From the NCBI RefSeq assembly GCF_007483685.1, contig NZ_VMKN01000001.1, forward strand, positions 828,599-892,598: a stretch of DNA of 64,000 nt, given 5' to 3'. The notes under the pieces were generated by a model that was not told the origin of the DNA, did no database searches, and saw only the letters and a list, made by a program, of their open reading frames with translations. Positions 8,737-17,927 of the stretch are shown here, piece by piece. Position 1 is the stretch's first letter; every line of letters starts with the position of its first letter. The position numbers and the translations under genes are program-made. The stretch is from Litoribacter populi (GTDB lineage Bacteria > Bacteroidota > Bacteroidia > Cytophagales > Cyclobacteriaceae).

Positions 8737-10560
8737 TCACTCGTGTAACGCTGACTTTTTCTCCTCAACCCAGCGTTTCACTTCTCTCTCAAGCATGTCG
8801 AGTGGCATGGCGCCTCCGCCCAAGACTGTGTCATGGAAGCCTTTGATGTCAAAATCGTCACCAAGCTCTTCCTCGGCCATGCTGCGGAGTTCCTGGATTT
8901 TCAACATCCCGATTTTATAGCCAGTTGCTTGGCCTGGGATTACCATGTATCTGCGAACTTCCGCCTTGATGGCCCCGTCGGAGATGGAGCTGTTTTCTTT
9001 GAAGTATTCGATGGCCTGTTCCTCTGTCCATCCTTTGCTATGAAGGCCGGTATCCACTACCAATCGAATAGCTCTCCAAATTTCATTTACCAATCGGCCA
9101 AAGTCATAGTAGGGGTTTTCGTAGCCACCCATCTCCTTGGCTAGTATTTCAGAATATAGCGCCCAACCTTCAACATAGGCATTGAAGCCCATCTGGGTTC
9201 TAAATTTAGGGATATCCTCAAGCTCTTGGGCAATGGAAATCTGCATATGGTGGCCAGGGTTGCCTTCGTGATAGGCCACCCCCTCCATGGTGGATTTGGG
9301 CATGGCGCTCATGTCCGAAAGGTGAGCATAGTAAGTACCAGGCCTTTTGCCGTCAGGCGTGCCCTTGCTATAATGTTGAGGTGCTCCGTCCTGCTCGCGG
9401 AATGGCTCCACCCGCTTTACCTCCAGTTCTGCTTTTGGTAAAATGCCAAAATAATCGGGCAGCTTTTTAGTAAGTTCATCCAGATAGGCTTTTGACTCGT
9501 CGATATATCCCTGTCGTCCCTCATCTGTGTTTGGGAAGAAAAACTGCTCATCGGTGTTGATAAATTCGAAAAATTCCTGGAGGTCACCATCAAACTCCAC
9601 ATCTTCCATGATCTGCTTCATCTCTTCCTTGATCCTAGCTACCTCATCGAGACCTATTTGGTGTATCTCATCTGCGGTAAGGTCCGTGGTGGTCGCCGCA
9701 CGTAAACGATTCTGATAAAAGGCCTCGCCATTGGGATGACGGCTGACCCCGGTAGGCTTTTCCTCCAGATTTGGGAGTTCTGTTTCCAACCAAGCAATTA
9801 CTTCCTCGTACACAGGTTTAAAATCCTCTTTCAACGCCGCGGCAGTCTGCTCACGCAATTCCTCAGCCTTATCGCTGTCGATTTTTCCTTTCTCTTCCAA
9901 AGCTTCAATTTTTCCTAAAGCATCCTTATACAAAGGTGAGTCCTCTCCATTTTCCTCAAACGGTTGCCCTGAAATTAGTCCTTTGGCTTCCTTTATTACT
10001 GTTTCATAGGCAAATTTAGGCGGTCGGATGCCCATGTCGGCCTGCATGATCGCTCTTTCAAGCAATTGGCTCAGAGCCCTCCCCGACTCCCTGATTCGGG
10101 AAATCAAAGCTTCCATGTCGGAAAGGCTTTCCACCTTATGGTAATTGATAAGTATGTTTGGCAAAAAGGTATGGCTCCCCCGCATTTGCTCAAAAACATA
10201 GGGATGGCGTCGGAACTCCGCGTTTTCTTTGGCCATTTCATATTGGTACTTCCACAGCTCATAAGAAACCTGCGCCTCAGGGCTGAGTTCATCCTTGTTA
10301 AATTTGGACTCCATCTCCCTGACGCTGTTTTCCATCCACTTCAACTCCTTTTCCTCAGCTTCTTCGCTCAGGTCGTCGATTTCGTCGTAGCGCTCTTTTC
10401 TGCCTTGGGCAGTCAATTGAAGAGGACTCATCATGAGTTGCTCTTCATATTGCTCATCAAGCCAATTGTTGAGCTCGGCATCTTTTCCCTGGAAAGCAAA
10501 GGCCTCTTGTAGTCCTAGGCAAACCATGGCCGTCAAAAATATAAAAGTAAATTTTCGCAT
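8737..10560 (-). CDS. DUF885 family putative metallopeptidase, exported
   Basis: Exported protein of the DUF885 family, whose members look like zinc metallopeptidases. The N-terminus is a signal peptide (MRKFTFIFLTAMVCLGLQEAFAF). The family's hallmark YHEGNPGHHMQ lies near residue 430 and carries the putative zinc-binding H-E...H-H residues. A downstream VEGWALYSEILAKEMG supplies the conserved Glu. The C-terminal third has the usual VRRYMVIPGQATGYKIG and a final MPLDMLEREVKRWV. At 607 residues it is full length. It stands alone, convergent with nothing, and a G/C-containing stretch around 8615-8650 separates it from the lipoprotein gene. The substrate is unknown; related proteins are assumed to cleave peptides in the periplasm. 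Confidence 0.88.
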   Translation of the reverse strand: MRKFTFIFLTAMVCLGLQEAFAFQGKDAELNNWLDEQYEEQLMMSPLQLTAQGRKERYDEIDDLSEEAEEKELKWMENSVREMESKFNKDELSPEAQVSYELWKYQYEMAKENAEFRRHPYVFEQMRGSHTFLPNILINYHKVESLSDMEALISRIRESGRALSQLLERAIMQADMGIRPPKFAYETVIKEAKGLISGQPFEENGEDSPLYKDALGKIEALEEKGKIDSDKAEELREQTAAALKEDFKPVYEEVIAWLETELPNLEEKPTGVSRHPNGEAFYQNRLRAATTTDLTADEIHQIGLDEVARIKEEMKQIMEDVEFDGDLQEFFEFINTDEQFFFPNTDEGRQGYIDESKAYLDELTKKLPDYFGILPKAELEVKRVEPFREQDGAPQHYSKGTPDGKRPGTYYAHLSDMSAMPKSTMEGVAYHEGNPGHHMQISIAQELEDIPKFRTQMGFNAYVEGWALYSEILAKEMGGYENPYYDFGRLVNEIWRAIRLVVDTGLHSKGWTEEQAIEYFKENSSISDGAIKAEVRRYMVIPGQATGYKIGMLKIQELRSMAEEELGDDFDIKGFHDTVLGGGAMPLDMLEREVKRWVEEKKSALHE

Positions 10561-10627
10561 AGGTTTTAGCAGTTTTGTTTTTTCAAATAGAAATTTACCG
10601 AATAATCAGGAAATTTGCTACAAAATT

Positions 10628-11290
10628 TTAGTGCTGGCCCATCCCCAATGGCGTTCTCAATTGGCTTCGGCGTAACTTGATCCAGCTTTCCACTGCCAGT
10701 AAATGGATCAAGAAGGCTATGACAAAGGATATGCCCAGCACTTCCTCCAAACTTCTTCCCGTGATGGCTATGCCCAGCCCTGCCACGATTCGTATAGTGG
10801 CTACCGAAAGGGCGATGAAATAAACCCGGATGACCCATTTCTGGTGGTGCACAAAATTTCTTTTTCGCGCATGAGTATAGGCCCAGTATGTTCCGACCAA
10901 AATATAAAAACCGAAAACCGTACTTGTCACGCTTTCCAGAATGTCGCCATAGGGGTAAAAAATTCCCAGAAGTATTGCTGTACTGGCTACGATTAGGCTG
11001 GCTCCCAAAAATATCCTCCCCACCACTCTATGTGTTTTGTAAAATCTTTTTCTAAAAAAGGGGATCAATTGATAGCCTCCGGTCAATAGAAAAATCAATC
11101 CGACAATGATATGGAGAAAGGCTAGAATGTTAAAGAGTGGATATTGGTACTGGAAAGATCTGGAAGCCTTCAGTTCTCCATCGGATTGAACGGCAATCAT
11201 AAGGCGCAATTCCGTGATGGCTGCAAAAATGAGCAGGCCAACCAAAAACAAGGTCAGTAAAATCAGACCAAATTTTGAGACTTTTTCCAT
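10628..11290 (-). CDS. DUF2306 family integral membrane protein
   Basis: Small polytopic membrane protein with about six predicted transmembrane helices, recognised as DUF2306-like. The conserved landmarks are an early helix followed by LAFLHIIVGLIFLLTGGYQLIPFFRKRFYKTHRVVGRIFL, given here in outline, and the His/Arg pattern YKTHRVVGRIF followed by HARKRNFVHHQKWVIR. The paired histidines between helices recall haem- or quinone-linked membrane proteins, but the function is not established. It is 67 bp upstream of the DUF885 gene on the same strand, so co-transcription is possible. Confidence 0.75.
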   Translation of the reverse strand: MEKVSKFGLILLTLFLVGLLIFAAITELRLMIAVQSDGELKASRSFQYQYPLFNILAFLHIIVGLIFLLTGGYQLIPFFRKRFYKTHRVVGRIFLGASLIVASTAILLGIFYPYGDILESVTSTVFGFYILVGTYWAYTHARKRNFVHHQKWVIRVYFIALSVATIRIVAGLGIAITGRSLEEVLGISFVIAFLIHLLAVESWIKLRRSQLRTPLGMGQH

Positions 11291-11465
11291 ACCGTCTGAA
11301 ATTGGAAGAAGACTACTAATTTACGAAAATTGGAAATTATAAAAATATTTATTTTATAAATAAAGCGCGTTTAACCGATAATGAGCGGGGTTTTTAAATT
11401 AATTAAAAAAAGGGTGAACTTATGTCGATAAGTATGTGTAGATTTGGGTATAAATAACAAATATT

Positions 11466-11657
11466 ATGAACAAAGGAACAGTAAAATTTTTTAATGATAC
11501 GAAAGGATTCGGATTCATTATGGAAGCAGATTCAAACAAAGAGTACTTCGTACACGTATCAGGTTTGATAGATGAGATTAGAGAAGATGATGAAGTAACT
11601 TTCGACCTTCAAGAAGGAAGAAAAGGATTAAACGCGGTTAATGTAAGCCGTGTATAA
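11466..11657 (+). CDS. Cold-shock protein, CspA family
   Basis: Single cold-shock domain of 63 residues that binds single-stranded RNA or DNA and acts as an RNA chaperone. RNP1-like (KGFGFIM) and RNP2-like (YFVHVSGL) motifs are intact, and the N-terminal GTVKFFN is canonical. It is preceded by an AT-rich leader of roughly 170 bp, as is common for csp genes with regulated 5' UTRs, although no specific cold-box could be identified. A strong terminator follows 20 bp after the stop. It is clearly monocistronic. Confidence 0.95.
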   Translation: MNKGTVKFFNDTKGFGFIMEADSNKEYFVHVSGLIDEIREDDEVTFDLQEGRKGLNAVNVSRV

Positions 11658-11677
11658 TTTATAAATATCATTAATTG

Positions 11678-11713
11678 AAAAGGCCATTTCCAGTAGGAGA
11701 TGGCCTTTTTCTT
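11678..11713 (+). terminator. Rho-independent terminator of the cold-shock gene
   Basis: A 14-bp stem (AAAAGGCCATTTCC paired with GGAGATGGCCTTTT, one G-U pair) with loop AGTA, followed by a T-rich tail (TTTCTTTG). It lies 20 bp after the cold-shock stop codon. Confidence 0.88.
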
Positions 11714-11714
11714 T

Positions 11715-11756
11715 GTACAAGAAATACTTTGTACGAAGTACCATGTACCAAGTACT
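11715..11756. repeat. GTAC-type intergenic microrepeat
   Basis: Directly follows the cold-shock terminator. It contains GTAC five times at short intervals (for example TTTGTACGAAGTACC and ATGTACCAAGTACTT) and is related to the runs at 6605, 17890, 19666 and 56171. Confidence 0.6.
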
Positions 11757-11890
11757 TTCAGCACCGACCGCTTTTTGCTACCATTTTAATCGTGTTCGAT
11801 TGCTTTAACCTTTTTTTAGGATGGCCGAGTCTTAGTGCGACTTCTTTTGAACTTCGTTCGACTTTGTGGCCATTTTCTCCGAGTCCCCTT

Positions 11891-12703
11891 TTATTGTTCT
11901 ACCGGTACTCGTGCGATAATGCGTAGTGGGGCGCCTGAGCCGCCTTTGATCTTCATGGGTAAAGCTACTACGTAGATTCCTTTTGTTGGGAGCTGGTCGA
12001 GGTTGGCCACGTTTTCAAATGCGGGGATGTTTTTCTTCATGAGTTCCTGATGCGCACGGAAGTCTTTGGACTGCCCATAGTCTATGCTCGGGGTATCTAT
12101 TCCGACAGCTTTGATTTTCCTTTCTTTCGCTAGCCAAGCGGCAGCATCCCCTCCCAAGCCTGGAAAATGCAGATTGGCCACTCCCTCTTCTCCCTTTAGT
12201 TCAGTGCCGAAATACTGCTTAGCATTCGGGTAATACTGTCCGTAACCGGTTCTGATTAGCAGAATGATGTCTTCGGGTAATTTACCATTTTCTTCTTCCC
12301 ACCCCTCTATGTCTTCTTTACTAATCAAATAGTCTCTATCCTGCATTGCCTTTTGAGAAACATCCACCACTACTGCCGACCCGGTCAGTTCTTCTAATGT
12401 CAACTCTTCCACGCTTTTTTGGCCTTCGGCAAAATGAATTGGAGCATCGAGATGTGTTCCCCCGTGCTCTGGAGCGCAAAAGGAAAAAGCTGAATAATAG
12501 TAACCGCCTTCTGTTATTCCTTCAGAGATTGTGTCCATATGAAAACCTTGGGGTTCTGCCGGCCAATAAAGCGTTTCCGGAGAAAATTCATAGCTCAGGT
12601 CAATCCATTGTCCATCCTTGGGGAAAATATCGGAAGCCTGCTCTCCCTGCTGCTGCATGCAGGAGAAGAGAAGCAGAAAGAGAAGATAATACTGTGTTTT
12701 CAT
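11891..12703 (-). CDS. Cyclase-family (kynurenine formamidase-like) lipoprotein
   Basis: Metal-dependent hydrolase of the cyclase/arylformamidase superfamily. The metal-site signature HGGTHLDAPIHF is intact near residue 80, and later conserved positions (AVGIDTPSIDYG, the final VVALPMKIKGGSGAPLR) are present. The N-terminus is a lipoprotein signal (MKTQYYLLFLLLFSCMQQ), which places the enzyme on the periplasmic or outer-membrane side. That is unusual for a kynurenine formamidase proper but common among Bacteroidota paralogues. It is divergent from the M20 peptidase gene with about 80 bp between start codons, so the two may share regulation. Substrate uncertain. Confidence 0.88.
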   Translation of the reverse strand: MKTQYYLLFLLLFSCMQQQGEQASDIFPKDGQWIDLSYEFSPETLYWPAEPQGFHMDTISEGITEGGYYYSAFSFCAPEHGGTHLDAPIHFAEGQKSVEELTLEELTGSAVVVDVSQKAMQDRDYLISKEDIEGWEEENGKLPEDIILLIRTGYGQYYPNAKQYFGTELKGEEGVANLHFPGLGGDAAAWLAKERKIKAVGIDTPSIDYGQSKDFRAHQELMKKNIPAFENVANLDQLPTKGIYVVALPMKIKGGSGAPLRIIARVPVEQ

Positions 12704-12784
12704 AGAAAGGGGATTTGATTTCTACTTTTGAGAAACTTTGACTAGATTAAGTACTTCAATTTACAAATTAAAGCGCACAACCCG

Positions 12785-14092
12785 ATGATCAAACTCCCAT
12801 TGAATTTCCTGAAAATGATGCTTTTGCCTGTGTTTTGTGTCTCACCTTTTTTGGTCCAAGGGCAACAGATAAGTCCGGAAGAAAGAAAGATTCTGGATCG
12901 GGTGGAGGTAAACCATGAAGCCTCCATTGACTTTTTGGAAAAGACGGTCAACATCAACAGTGGTACCTATAATCCTGCAGGGGTTCAAGAGGTCGGAGCC
13001 ATTTACAGGGAAATGCTGGATGAGCTAGGATTTAACACCCGCTGGGTGGATATGCCTGAAGGGATGGAGCGTGGAGGGCATTTGATCGGGGAAATCAAAG
13101 GCGGGGAAGGGAAGACTTTACTGCTGATCGGCCATATCGATACTGTATTTGAACCTAATAGCCCGTTTCAGGAATGGGCTAGGGAGGGAGACACGACCAC
13201 TGGCCCCGGAGTAAACGATATGAAGGGCGGAAATATGGTCATTCTATATGCCCTAAAAGCCATAAAGGAAGCAGATGAGTTGAAAAACCGCAACATCATC
13301 GTGATTTTTCATGGAGATGAAGAAGCTCCAGGAAAGCCCTTGGAAGTCACCAGAAAGGATATTGTGGAGCTGGCCCAACGGAGTGATATAGGTTTGGGTT
13401 TTGAGACCGGCACTGGGTTCAATTATGCTACCGTAGCCCGAAGGGGCAGCAGTAGCTGGAAACTTCAGGTGAAAGGGCAGCAAGCCCATTCCTCGGGGAT
13501 TTTCAGGGAAGGCAGCGGAGCAGGAGCGGTATATGAGGCCTCTAGGATATTGAGCAGCTTTTATGAGGAACTGCAGGAGGAAAACTTGACTTACAATCCA
13601 GGGCTTATTCTGGGCGGCACCCAAGTGGAGCTAAAAGATGGGGGAACAGCCGGGGTGGCTTCTGGGAAAACCAACTTGGTGGCCAACACCACCATAGTCA
13701 AAGGTGATCTCAGGTTTTTGTCTGAAGAACAAAAAGAGCGTGCTAGAGAGAAAATGAAAGCAATCGTAGCAGAAAACCTGCCTCAGACCCAAGCAGAGAT
13801 TACATTTGAGGATGGCTACCCCGCCATGCCTCCCACAGAGGGCAATAAGGCTTTGCTGGCCACACTGAGCCAAATAAGTCAAGAATTGGGACAGGGAGAA
13901 GTGAAGGCCTTCGATCCCGGAAGGCGTGGAGCTGCGGATATTTCCTTCATCGCCGAATATGTGGACGGACTGGATGGGCTGGGCGTCATGGGTACCAAAG
14001 CCCATGCATCAGGAGAGACAATCGATTTGAGTACTGTAGAGGATATCGTCAAGCGTACGGCTATTCTTCTATATAGATTGACGGGTAAATAG
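12785..14092 (+). CDS. M20 family metallopeptidase (glutamate carboxypeptidase-like), exported
   Basis: Zinc-dependent exopeptidase of the M20 family, closest in layout to carboxypeptidase G2-type enzymes. A signal peptide (ending ...FLVQGQQ) precedes the catalytic domain. Metal ligands are recognisable: GHIDTVF (His and Asp), the bridging Asp in GPGVNDMKGG, the catalytic Glu pair in FHGDEEAPG, Glu in GLGFETGTG, and the terminal His in GTKAHASGE. The dimerisation domain lies between about residues 210 and 320 (RRGSSSWKLQVKGQQAHSS). Full length at 435 residues. It is separated by about 270 bp from the convergent GH13 gene, with a strong hairpin between them. Confidence 0.9.
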   Translation: MIKLPLNFLKMMLLPVFCVSPFLVQGQQISPEERKILDRVEVNHEASIDFLEKTVNINSGTYNPAGVQEVGAIYREMLDELGFNTRWVDMPEGMERGGHLIGEIKGGEGKTLLLIGHIDTVFEPNSPFQEWAREGDTTTGPGVNDMKGGNMVILYALKAIKEADELKNRNIIVIFHGDEEAPGKPLEVTRKDIVELAQRSDIGLGFETGTGFNYATVARRGSSSWKLQVKGQQAHSSGIFREGSGAGAVYEASRILSSFYEELQEENLTYNPGLILGGTQVELKDGGTAGVASGKTNLVANTTIVKGDLRFLSEEQKERAREKMKAIVAENLPQTQAEITFEDGYPAMPPTEGNKALLATLSQISQELGQGEVKAFDPGRRGAADISFIAEYVDGLDGLGVMGTKAHASGETIDLSTVEDIVKRTAILLYRLTGK

Positions 14093-14204
14093 GAACTGGA
14101 TGGCGTAACAAAACAGATTTGCCCTTGTTCTTAATTGACATTTGGGAATAGCCCAGCTTCAATATCTAATCAAAAGGACTCAGGGGATGAAAAACAAGGA
14201 AGGA

Positions 14205-14239
14205 TTGGTGCTCAAGTCAACGCTGAACTTGAGCACCAA
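14205..14239. terminator. Strong hairpin between convergent genes, possible bidirectional terminator
   Basis: A perfect 13-bp inverted repeat, TTGGTGCTCAAGT and ACTTGAGCACCAA, with a 9-nt loop. It sits in the 269-bp gap between the M20 gene (ending 14092, +) and the GH13 gene (ending 14362, -). There is no long U tract on either strand, so termination is inferred from position and stem strength. Confidence 0.55.
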
Positions 14240-14361
14240 ACAAAATATGACACCACGCGCGGTGAAAAAAAACCAATGGGTGAGCGTGGAGCTTACTTTG
14301 CTGATCATGTCAGTGGAGAGGATGATGGCGAAGGTGAAAAGAATGGAAGAAATGGTTGATA

Positions 14362-16290
14362 CTACTGGCTTACTAGAATCGCCGCACTTCTTCCAGGTAA
14401 CTCTATGCTTAAGCTATTTTCCTTTCTTTCCACAATTATACCCCCAAGCACTTCACTGTAGTCGCTGCCGGTTTTTATTGGAAGCTCGATGGTCTGAGTG
14501 CTTTCCCCTGCATTAAAAATAGCGATAGCCTCCCTGGATTCATCAAAACGGCTATAAGCAAGTAGTTTTTTGCCGTCGTCTTTATGGATAAAGTCTATGT
14601 CTCCATGAATCAATACCGGATACTCTTTGCGCAAGTTGATGAGTTTACGGTAATAATTGAAAAGCTCATCGTTAAATTTCACTTCATCTTTGGGGCGATC
14701 CGCGCCCAAAGGATGTGTAGTCTCAGGTTCGAATTCATAATCTTTCCAGATCAAAGGTTTCCTGTTGCCTGGGTCATCCGGTCCCCACATGCCCATTTCG
14801 TCACCCGCCCAGATATGCGGGGCTCCGATGTAGGTAAACTGCTGAGCCAAAAGCAATCTTAAAGTTTGATAGGTAGCTTCGTCGGGTTTGTGAATTTTGT
14901 AGTCCGGGTTGTCCTCCGGCTTTGCTTGATATTTGTTTTTCGTCTTGTTGAAGAGAGAAGTTAGGGTTCTGGGCACATCATGGCTGGCCGTCAGGTTCAT
15001 CATGGCGTAATTGCTTTCCTCCCTCAGATTAGCGCGGAAGAACTCCAGGCTATCCACAAAAGCTGAAACAGACAGTTCGTCCGGAGCCTCGTTGAAAAAA
15101 TGCCTGGCGGCGCGGTACCAGCGGTAATTCATGTTGGAGTCGAAGATGTCCCCTCTCAGGAATGGTTCGGGATCGATCATGGTTTCCGGCCACTTTTCCC
15201 ACCAGACCTCACCGAGCAGCAAGGCATCCGGATTGACCTCGCGCACTACTTTTCTATATTCCCTCCAAAAGCCCAAAGGAACTTCGGCTGCCACATCCAA
15301 CCGAAAACCATCCACCCCATCAGACGGGTCACCGTCACCGTTGGGGTCCATCCAGCGACGGGTGATGGCAAAAATGTGCTCCTTCACTTCCTCGCTGTAA
15401 AGATTGCCCTCATAGGCGCGGATGCCATCAGCATGGTCCATGTACTGTGTTTTTTTGATTTCCGGCAGGTCAGGAACACCCGCCCAGCCGCTGAACTCAA
15501 ATTCATTCTCGGGCGTGTCAGGATCGTCAAACTTTTTTACTTCATACCATTCCGCATATTGGGAGGCCTGCTGTTTTTCCAGCACATCCTTCCAGGCCCA
15601 AAAAGTATGGCCGGTATGGTTCCAAGAATAATCCAGAATGACCTTGATGCCCCTTTTGTGAAATTCCTTAATCACTTTGAGAAACATTTTATCGGCCTCC
15701 GTAAACTCCCAAGTATTGGGGTCAGTGGGGTCTTCATTGGCCATTGTTTCCCTGTCCTTGGCAGGGTCGGGACCAAAGTTGCGGTCTATGTGTCTCCAAT
15801 GCCTTGCATCATACTTATGCAAAGAGGGGGCGTCATTGAGCGGGTTGAAATAAATGGCCGTCACCCCAAGATCCTGCAGGTAATCCATCTGGTCGAGCAC
15901 TCCCTGAAGGTCACCGCCATATCTACGCGCCTGAAGTTTCTGGTCAAACCCGGTGATGGGGTGGCCCCCTATGCCCTGCTTGCCATCCATATTGGCAAAA
16001 TAATCGTCGGGCCTAAACCAATCCTGCGTCCAGGGTGTAATCTTCCACCCTTCGGGCACAAACCCCGGATATGCCCCCTCCATATCCTCCGGAGTGGGAT
16101 CATTATCCGGATCCCCATTGCGAAATCGCTCCACAAAAATCTGGTACCACACCACCTCCTTGGCCCAGTCGGGAGGAGCGTCGAAGGGGGTGGAGGAGGA
16201 TTCTGCAATTTCCTTCTTGCTACTGTCAATAGCACATGCTGCAAGCAAGGGGATTAGGAATAGGGGGAATAATCGTGAAATCTTTATCAT
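14362..16290 (-). CDS. GH13 alpha-amylase-family lipoprotein (neopullulanase/cyclomaltodextrinase-like)
   Basis: Alpha-glucan hydrolase of glycoside hydrolase family 13. The start at 16290 gives a lipoprotein signal (MIKISRLFPLFLIPLLAAC, lipid Cys at 19); 22 further in-frame codons upstream lack signal character. All four GH13 regions are visible: VILDYSWNHTGH (~217-228), DGFRLDVA with nucleophile Asp332, LLGEVWW with acid/base Glu361, and TASHDVPR with Asp438. A C-terminal beta domain follows. About 642 residues with lipidation fits a surface or periplasmic maltooligosaccharide-acting enzyme. The gene follows the carboxypeptidase-regulatory-like gene on the same strand, 55 bp apart. No SusC/D pair for starch is seen here. 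Confidence 0.93.
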   Translation of the reverse strand: MIKISRLFPLFLIPLLAACAIDSSKKEIAESSSTPFDAPPDWAKEVVWYQIFVERFRNGDPDNDPTPEDMEGAYPGFVPEGWKITPWTQDWFRPDDYFANMDGKQGIGGHPITGFDQKLQARRYGGDLQGVLDQMDYLQDLGVTAIYFNPLNDAPSLHKYDARHWRHIDRNFGPDPAKDRETMANEDPTDPNTWEFTEADKMFLKVIKEFHKRGIKVILDYSWNHTGHTFWAWKDVLEKQQASQYAEWYEVKKFDDPDTPENEFEFSGWAGVPDLPEIKKTQYMDHADGIRAYEGNLYSEEVKEHIFAITRRWMDPNGDGDPSDGVDGFRLDVAAEVPLGFWREYRKVVREVNPDALLLGEVWWEKWPETMIDPEPFLRGDIFDSNMNYRWYRAARHFFNEAPDELSVSAFVDSLEFFRANLREESNYAMMNLTASHDVPRTLTSLFNKTKNKYQAKPEDNPDYKIHKPDEATYQTLRLLLAQQFTYIGAPHIWAGDEMGMWGPDDPGNRKPLIWKDYEFEPETTHPLGADRPKDEVKFNDELFNYYRKLINLRKEYPVLIHGDIDFIHKDDGKKLLAYSRFDESREAIAIFNAGESTQTIELPIKTGSDYSEVLGGIIVERKENSLSIELPGRSAAILVSQ

Positions 16291-16345
16291 GTCAATAGGT
16301 GTGGTTTGAAAAGTGAAGATAAAGATTTCTATAATAAAACTCGAT

Positions 16346-17200
16346 CTAACCTTCAATTTCGACCATTATACTGGGAGCACCACTAATTATTGCCCATTCC
16401 CCTAGACTATTTTGACGAGTGATTGTCTTGCCAAATGGAAAGGCGACCGGCATAGTGAGGACACCAGCTTTTTGATCATTATTAAAACCTACAAACTCAA
16501 TAGTTACCCAGATTGTCTCTGAAAATTGAAGGTCTTTGGGTTTCACGGTAATTTCACCTTTCTCCTTGTTGATTACATCAAATAATTTCTCATGTACTTT
16601 TTCTCCAGGCAGTCCCTTTTCCTCTAAACTTTCTCTATAGATATTTAATCTAAAAACCACATGGTCTAATTGGTTATTGGCAAGATAAAATTTGACTTGA
16701 AGTAATGAAAAAGGGAAATTTTCACTATCCACTTTGATTCCTGCCTCTCTTCCCAAATTCTCAGATGCATTTGTTTTCATAGGGTTAAAAGCGAATCCAA
16801 ATCTGGATTTTGATTTGAGCCTACCTATTTGTCTAAGCTTGGTTCCAGGTTTGGCAGTAACTACAAATTCATTCATTTCCAAAGCTTGCTGGTCCATGAA
16901 GATAGCTGTAACTCCGCTTTCTTCATTGGTCAAAAATGACTGAATTGAAACCTTTTTTGGTTTAAAACCAAGTTTGCTGACCTCAATGGAATCATAATGT
17001 GAAGTATTTTGAATGTTTAAAGTAAATTGACCAGAGGAGTCTGAGACAGTTCCCAGAAGGAAGCTGTGAAGTGCAATGTTCACAAAAGGAATAGGTTCTT
17101 CCGAATGGCGGTCAAAAATTATCCCCACAATTTCAGTTGTTTGTGAGTATGCAGAAAAAGTAAAAAAACTCAAAAAGCCAATTATGATCCAAGATCTCAT
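16346..17200 (-). CDS. Exported protein with CarboxypepD_reg-like N-terminal domain
   Basis: A secreted protein: signal MRSWIIIGFLSFFTFSAYSQ, then a carboxypeptidase-regulatory-like beta-sandwich over about residues 22-110 (VGIIFDRHSEEPIPFVNIAL, GTVSDSSGQFTL, SKLGFKPKKVSI). The remaining ~170 residues are a beta-rich domain typical of Bacteroidota proteins annotated only as carboxypeptidase-like regulatory-domain proteins (NEFVVTAKPGTKLRQIGRLK, FSLLQVKFYLANN, VWIEF-like strands). It is more AT-rich than its neighbours. It lies 55 bp upstream of GH13 and downstream of the DHFR-like gene. No catalytic function can be assigned. Confidence 0.8.
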   Translation of the reverse strand: MRSWIIIGFLSFFTFSAYSQTTEIVGIIFDRHSEEPIPFVNIALHSFLLGTVSDSSGQFTLNIQNTSHYDSIEVSKLGFKPKKVSIQSFLTNEESGVTAIFMDQQALEMNEFVVTAKPGTKLRQIGRLKSKSRFGFAFNPMKTNASENLGREAGIKVDSENFPFSLLQVKFYLANNQLDHVVFRLNIYRESLEEKGLPGEKVHEKLFDVINKEKGEITVKPKDLQFSETIWVTIEFVGFNNDQKAGVLTMPVAFPFGKTITRQNSLGEWAIISGAPSIMVEIEG

Positions 17201-17249
17201 GCCTAAACATACAAATAATAAAAGGTAAGTTAAATGAGCATGAATTTAA

Positions 17250-17777
17250 TTATTCTTTTTTAACATCATACCACACCTGTACCAATCCTGAAGGGTAAGT
17301 AATACTCCTCTTAAATACCAGCCCCTGCTCTAGATTTCCTTCCTTGAATAGCCGAATTCCGTCGCCGAGAAGATGGGGAATGATGCTGATGATCATGCGG
17401 TCGATGAGGTTGTGACGGAGTAACTCGGTTACTATCTGGGCCCCGCCGTCGCAATAGATGTCCTTGCCAGGTTGGTTTTGCAGGAAGTGGACTAGGTTGA
17501 CCACGTCTGGGTGGTATTCGGCATGTTCTTTTTTGCCCGTCAAGGATTTGGAAACCACAAATATCTTTTTGTCTGGGTGGGGTACTTTCTGTTCTATCCT
17601 CAAGATTTTCTCAAATGTTCTTCTGCCCCAGATGATAGTGTCAATGTTTTGGAGGTGGTCGGCATAGCCGTAATCCTCATTTGGCCTTTCGACCATCTGC
17701 AGAAAGGCTAAGTTGTCGTCGCTCCCGGCTATATAGCCATCGACGCTCATGGCGATGAATAGGATGATCTTGCGCAT
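17250..17777 (-). CDS. Dihydrofolate reductase-family protein (RibD C-terminal-like)
   Basis: A 175-residue protein with the RibD_C/DHFR-like fold. The N-terminal MRKIILFIAMSVDGYIAG is the hallmark of this group, followed by IIWGRRTFEKIL and a Gly-rich cofactor stretch (IYCDGGAQIVTELL), and ending in MIISIIPHLLGDGIRLF. Members are NADPH-dependent reductases whose real substrates are mostly unknown; a true folate role is doubtful. The genes on either side are unrelated, so it is probably a single unit. Confidence 0.88.
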   Translation of the reverse strand: MRKIILFIAMSVDGYIAGSDDNLAFLQMVERPNEDYGYADHLQNIDTIIWGRRTFEKILRIEQKVPHPDKKIFVVSKSLTGKKEHAEYHPDVVNLVHFLQNQPGKDIYCDGGAQIVTELLRHNLIDRMIISIIPHLLGDGIRLFKEGNLEQGLVFKRSITYPSGLVQVWYDVKKE

Positions 17778-17889
17778 ACTTTATGGAATGGTGACGAACT
17801 ACTAACACTAAATTAAAAAATAAGTCGCATAAAATGTCATACAAACATGCTATCCCTACCAAACATTCATCTATCTACTTAGTAAATAC

Positions 17890-17914
17890 TACTTAGTACA
17901 TAGTACCTAGTACA
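17890..17914. repeat. GTAC-type intergenic microrepeat
   Basis: Contains ACTTAGTACATAGTACCTAG, almost the same sequence as at 6605 and 19666. It lies between the DHFR-like gene and the symporter, ending about 14 bp before the symporter start. Confidence 0.6.
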
Positions 17915-17927
17915 ACCGAAACCGCCT

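Noticed and set aside
14135-14516. Two overlapping small + strand frames between the M20 and GH13 genes
   Set aside because: Translations are low-complexity (Lys/Glu-rich), overlap the hairpin and the end of the GH13 gene, and resemble no family; treated as intergenic.
15100-16257. 385-codon open frame on the + strand
   Set aside because: It is entirely antisense to the GH13 gene, whose four catalytic regions are intact; the frame reads as the mirror of a GC-balanced gene and has no family resemblance.
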